From an uncultured Erysipelotrichaceae bacterium (GTDB taxonomy: Bacteria > Bacillota_I > Bacilli_A > Erysipelotrichales > Erysipelotrichaceae), in NCBI GenBank assembly GCA_902796465.1, contig CADBPK010000283.1, forward strand, positions 1 through 6,716: DNA of 6,716 bases. Direction: 5' to 3'. Made by a program: the position numbers and the translations under genes. Under the pieces are notes generated by a model. That model was not told the DNA's origin, did not search any database, and was given only the letters and a program-made list of their open reading frames with translations. Positions within the stretch are counted from its first letter, which is position 1. Each line of letters opens with the position of its first letter. Of this stretch, positions 6,149-6,716 are shown piece after piece.

Positions 6149-6187
6149 CCGATTTCATTCGTTTGTATTCTGTTTTCATGCATACCA

Positions 6188-6196
6188 TGAGATAAT
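6188..6196 (+). promoter_or_regulatory. Predicted extended -10 of the DUF1232 gene
   Basis: TGAGATAAT is an extended -10 element (GATAAT, five of six bases) 26 bases before the ATG of the downstream gene. No good -35 is found at the normal distance. A short inverted repeat TCATG-CATAC-CATGA (6176-6190) overlaps its upstream edge and could be a regulator site. Confidence 0.4.
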
Positions 6197-6221
6197 AAAA
6201 CCGGATAAACAGGAGGATATT

Positions 6222-6632
6222 ATGAGTGAAATGATCAGCGTCGAAAAAGCAAAGGAACTTCTCGGCAGTTTTACCGAACAGGCAGAAACACTGGTGAAAG
6301 ACCCTTCCAAAGTCGAAGATCTTCTGGTCGGTCTGGAAGAAAAGATGAAGGAGATCCCGCAGGTCGGTGATGCCCTTTCCCGTGTTCCGCTGATGATCTC
6401 CATGATCAGAAGCTACATCACGAAGGAATATACGGAAGTATCCCCGAAAGTCGTCGTCTCCATGATCAGTTCCCTGATCTATCTCTTAAAGGGAAGAGAC
6501 CTGATCCCGGACAAGATCCCGCTGCTCGGCTACGCGGATGACATCGCTGTCGCAGGACTTGCATTCAAACTGGTTGAACCTGAACTGGATGCCTACGAAA
6601 AATGGAGAGATGAGAAAAGAGCAAACGCATAA
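6222..6632 (+). CDS. DUF1232 (YkvA-like) small protein (136 aa)
   Basis: A small protein of unproven function. The C-terminal half carries the DUF1232 signature: YLLKGRDLIPDKIPLLGYAD (87-106), continuing DIAVAGLAFKLV, which corresponds to the family pattern L-x-P-x-D-L-I-P-D-x-x-P-x-x-G-x-x-D-D. The first 60 residues are charged and helical, with no signal peptide. Hydrophobic stretches around 75-90 and 107-117 suggest possible membrane association, as proposed for some relatives. The frame is open further upstream, but ATG at 6222 is chosen because AGGAGG (6211-6216) lies five bases before it and the family similarity starts after it. It has its own promoter-like element and a strong terminator, so it is probably a single-gene unit, divergent from the FemAB-family gene. 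I do not assign a pathway. Confidence 0.85.
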   Translation: MSEMISVEKAKELLGSFTEQAETLVKDPSKVEDLLVGLEEKMKEIPQVGDALSRVPLMISMIRSYITKEYTEVSPKVVVSMISSLIYLLKGRDLIPDKIPLLGYADDIAVAGLAFKLVEPELDAYEKWRDEKRANA

Positions 6633-6638
6633 ACACAA

Positions 6639-6670
6639 AATCCGGATCATAACCGATCCGGATTGTTTTT
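6639..6670 (+). terminator. Intrinsic terminator of the DUF1232 gene, possibly bidirectional
   Basis: A perfect 10-bp stem AATCCGGATC/GATCCGGATT (6639-6648, 6655-6664) with a 6-base loop is followed by GTTTTT on the plus strand, seven bases after the stop codon. On the minus strand the stem is followed by a less regular TTTTGTGTTT (part of it within the stem), so it might also serve a convergent gene beyond the window. Confidence 0.85.
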
Positions 6671-6692
6671 AGTACGGTATAAGTGTAGTCGG

Positions 6693-6713
6693 AAAAACCA
6701 TCATCCAGATGGT
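6693..6713 (-). terminator. Weak hairpin plus T-run at the window edge
   Basis: On the minus strand a 6-bp stem ACCATC/GATGGT with loop TGGAT runs into TTTTT. It could terminate a minus-strand gene whose body lies past the window end. The stem is short and the context is cut off, so it may be chance. Confidence 0.2.
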
Positions 6714-6716
6714 CAA

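Noticed and set aside
6129..6157. GATTTCA repeated at 6129-6135 and 6151-6157
   Set aside because: A 7-base AT-rich repeat spaced 22 bp is easily expected by chance, and no related site is seen elsewhere.
5964..6221. Upstream extension of the DUF1232 frame to an earlier ATG
   Set aside because: It would overlap the divergent FemAB-family gene and its promoter, while AGGAGG at 6211-6216 clearly marks the ATG at 6222.
6669..6716. Possible end of a minus-strand gene (15 codons ending in TAA at 6669-6671)
   Set aside because: Too short to recognise, with no domain signature. The adjoining bidirectional-looking terminator makes it possible but not reportable as a gene.

Overview
The window is a sucrose-utilisation locus, with an insertion-sequence remnant on its left edge and two housekeeping-type genes on its right. 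The organism is most likely a Bacillota (low-GC Gram-positive lineage). Reasons: the fused IIB-IIC-IIA permease, strong AAAGGAGG-type ribosome binding sites, a FemAB-type cell-wall aminoacyltransferase, and simple hairpin-plus-T terminators. Base composition is intermediate. An erysipelotrichial or clostridial gut-type genome is possible, but I cannot fix the genus from the sequence.

Layout. 1-215 is the 3' end of an IS3-family element: the last 61 codons of the DDE transposase, starting at its catalytic Glu, and the right terminal repeat. 255-3660 (minus strand) is a two-gene operon. scrB (GH32 sucrose-6-phosphate hydrolase) comes first and scrA (sucrose PTS IIBCA) follows after 43 bp. 3661-3825 is a compact divergent control region. 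3826-4845 (plus) is scrR, a LacI-family repressor. 4864-6093 (minus) is a FemAB/MurM-like peptidoglycan-bridge enzyme, convergent with scrR. 6222-6632 (plus) is a small DUF1232 (YkvA-like) protein followed by a strong terminator. The last ~45 bases hold nothing I can assign with confidence. No gene-free stretch exceeds 300 bases.

How it works together. ScrA would import sucrose and phosphorylate it to sucrose-6-phosphate. ScrB would split that to glucose-6-phosphate and fructose. ScrR would repress scrBA from an imperfect 16-bp palindrome (3719-3734) just downstream of the predicted scrB start point. The fructokinase needed for the released fructose is not in the window. The FemAB and DUF1232 genes have their own promoters and no obvious link to sucrose.

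This is mainly a recognisable system. I do not see convincing evidence of an undescribed one. The points worth a second look are: the abutting divergent promoters with a possible second operator inside scrR; hairpins directly before both operon ribosome binding sites; a GDTNG variant of the GH32 nucleophile motif; the scrR terminator built into the 3' end of the neighbouring gene; and the IS end where a scrA terminator would be expected.
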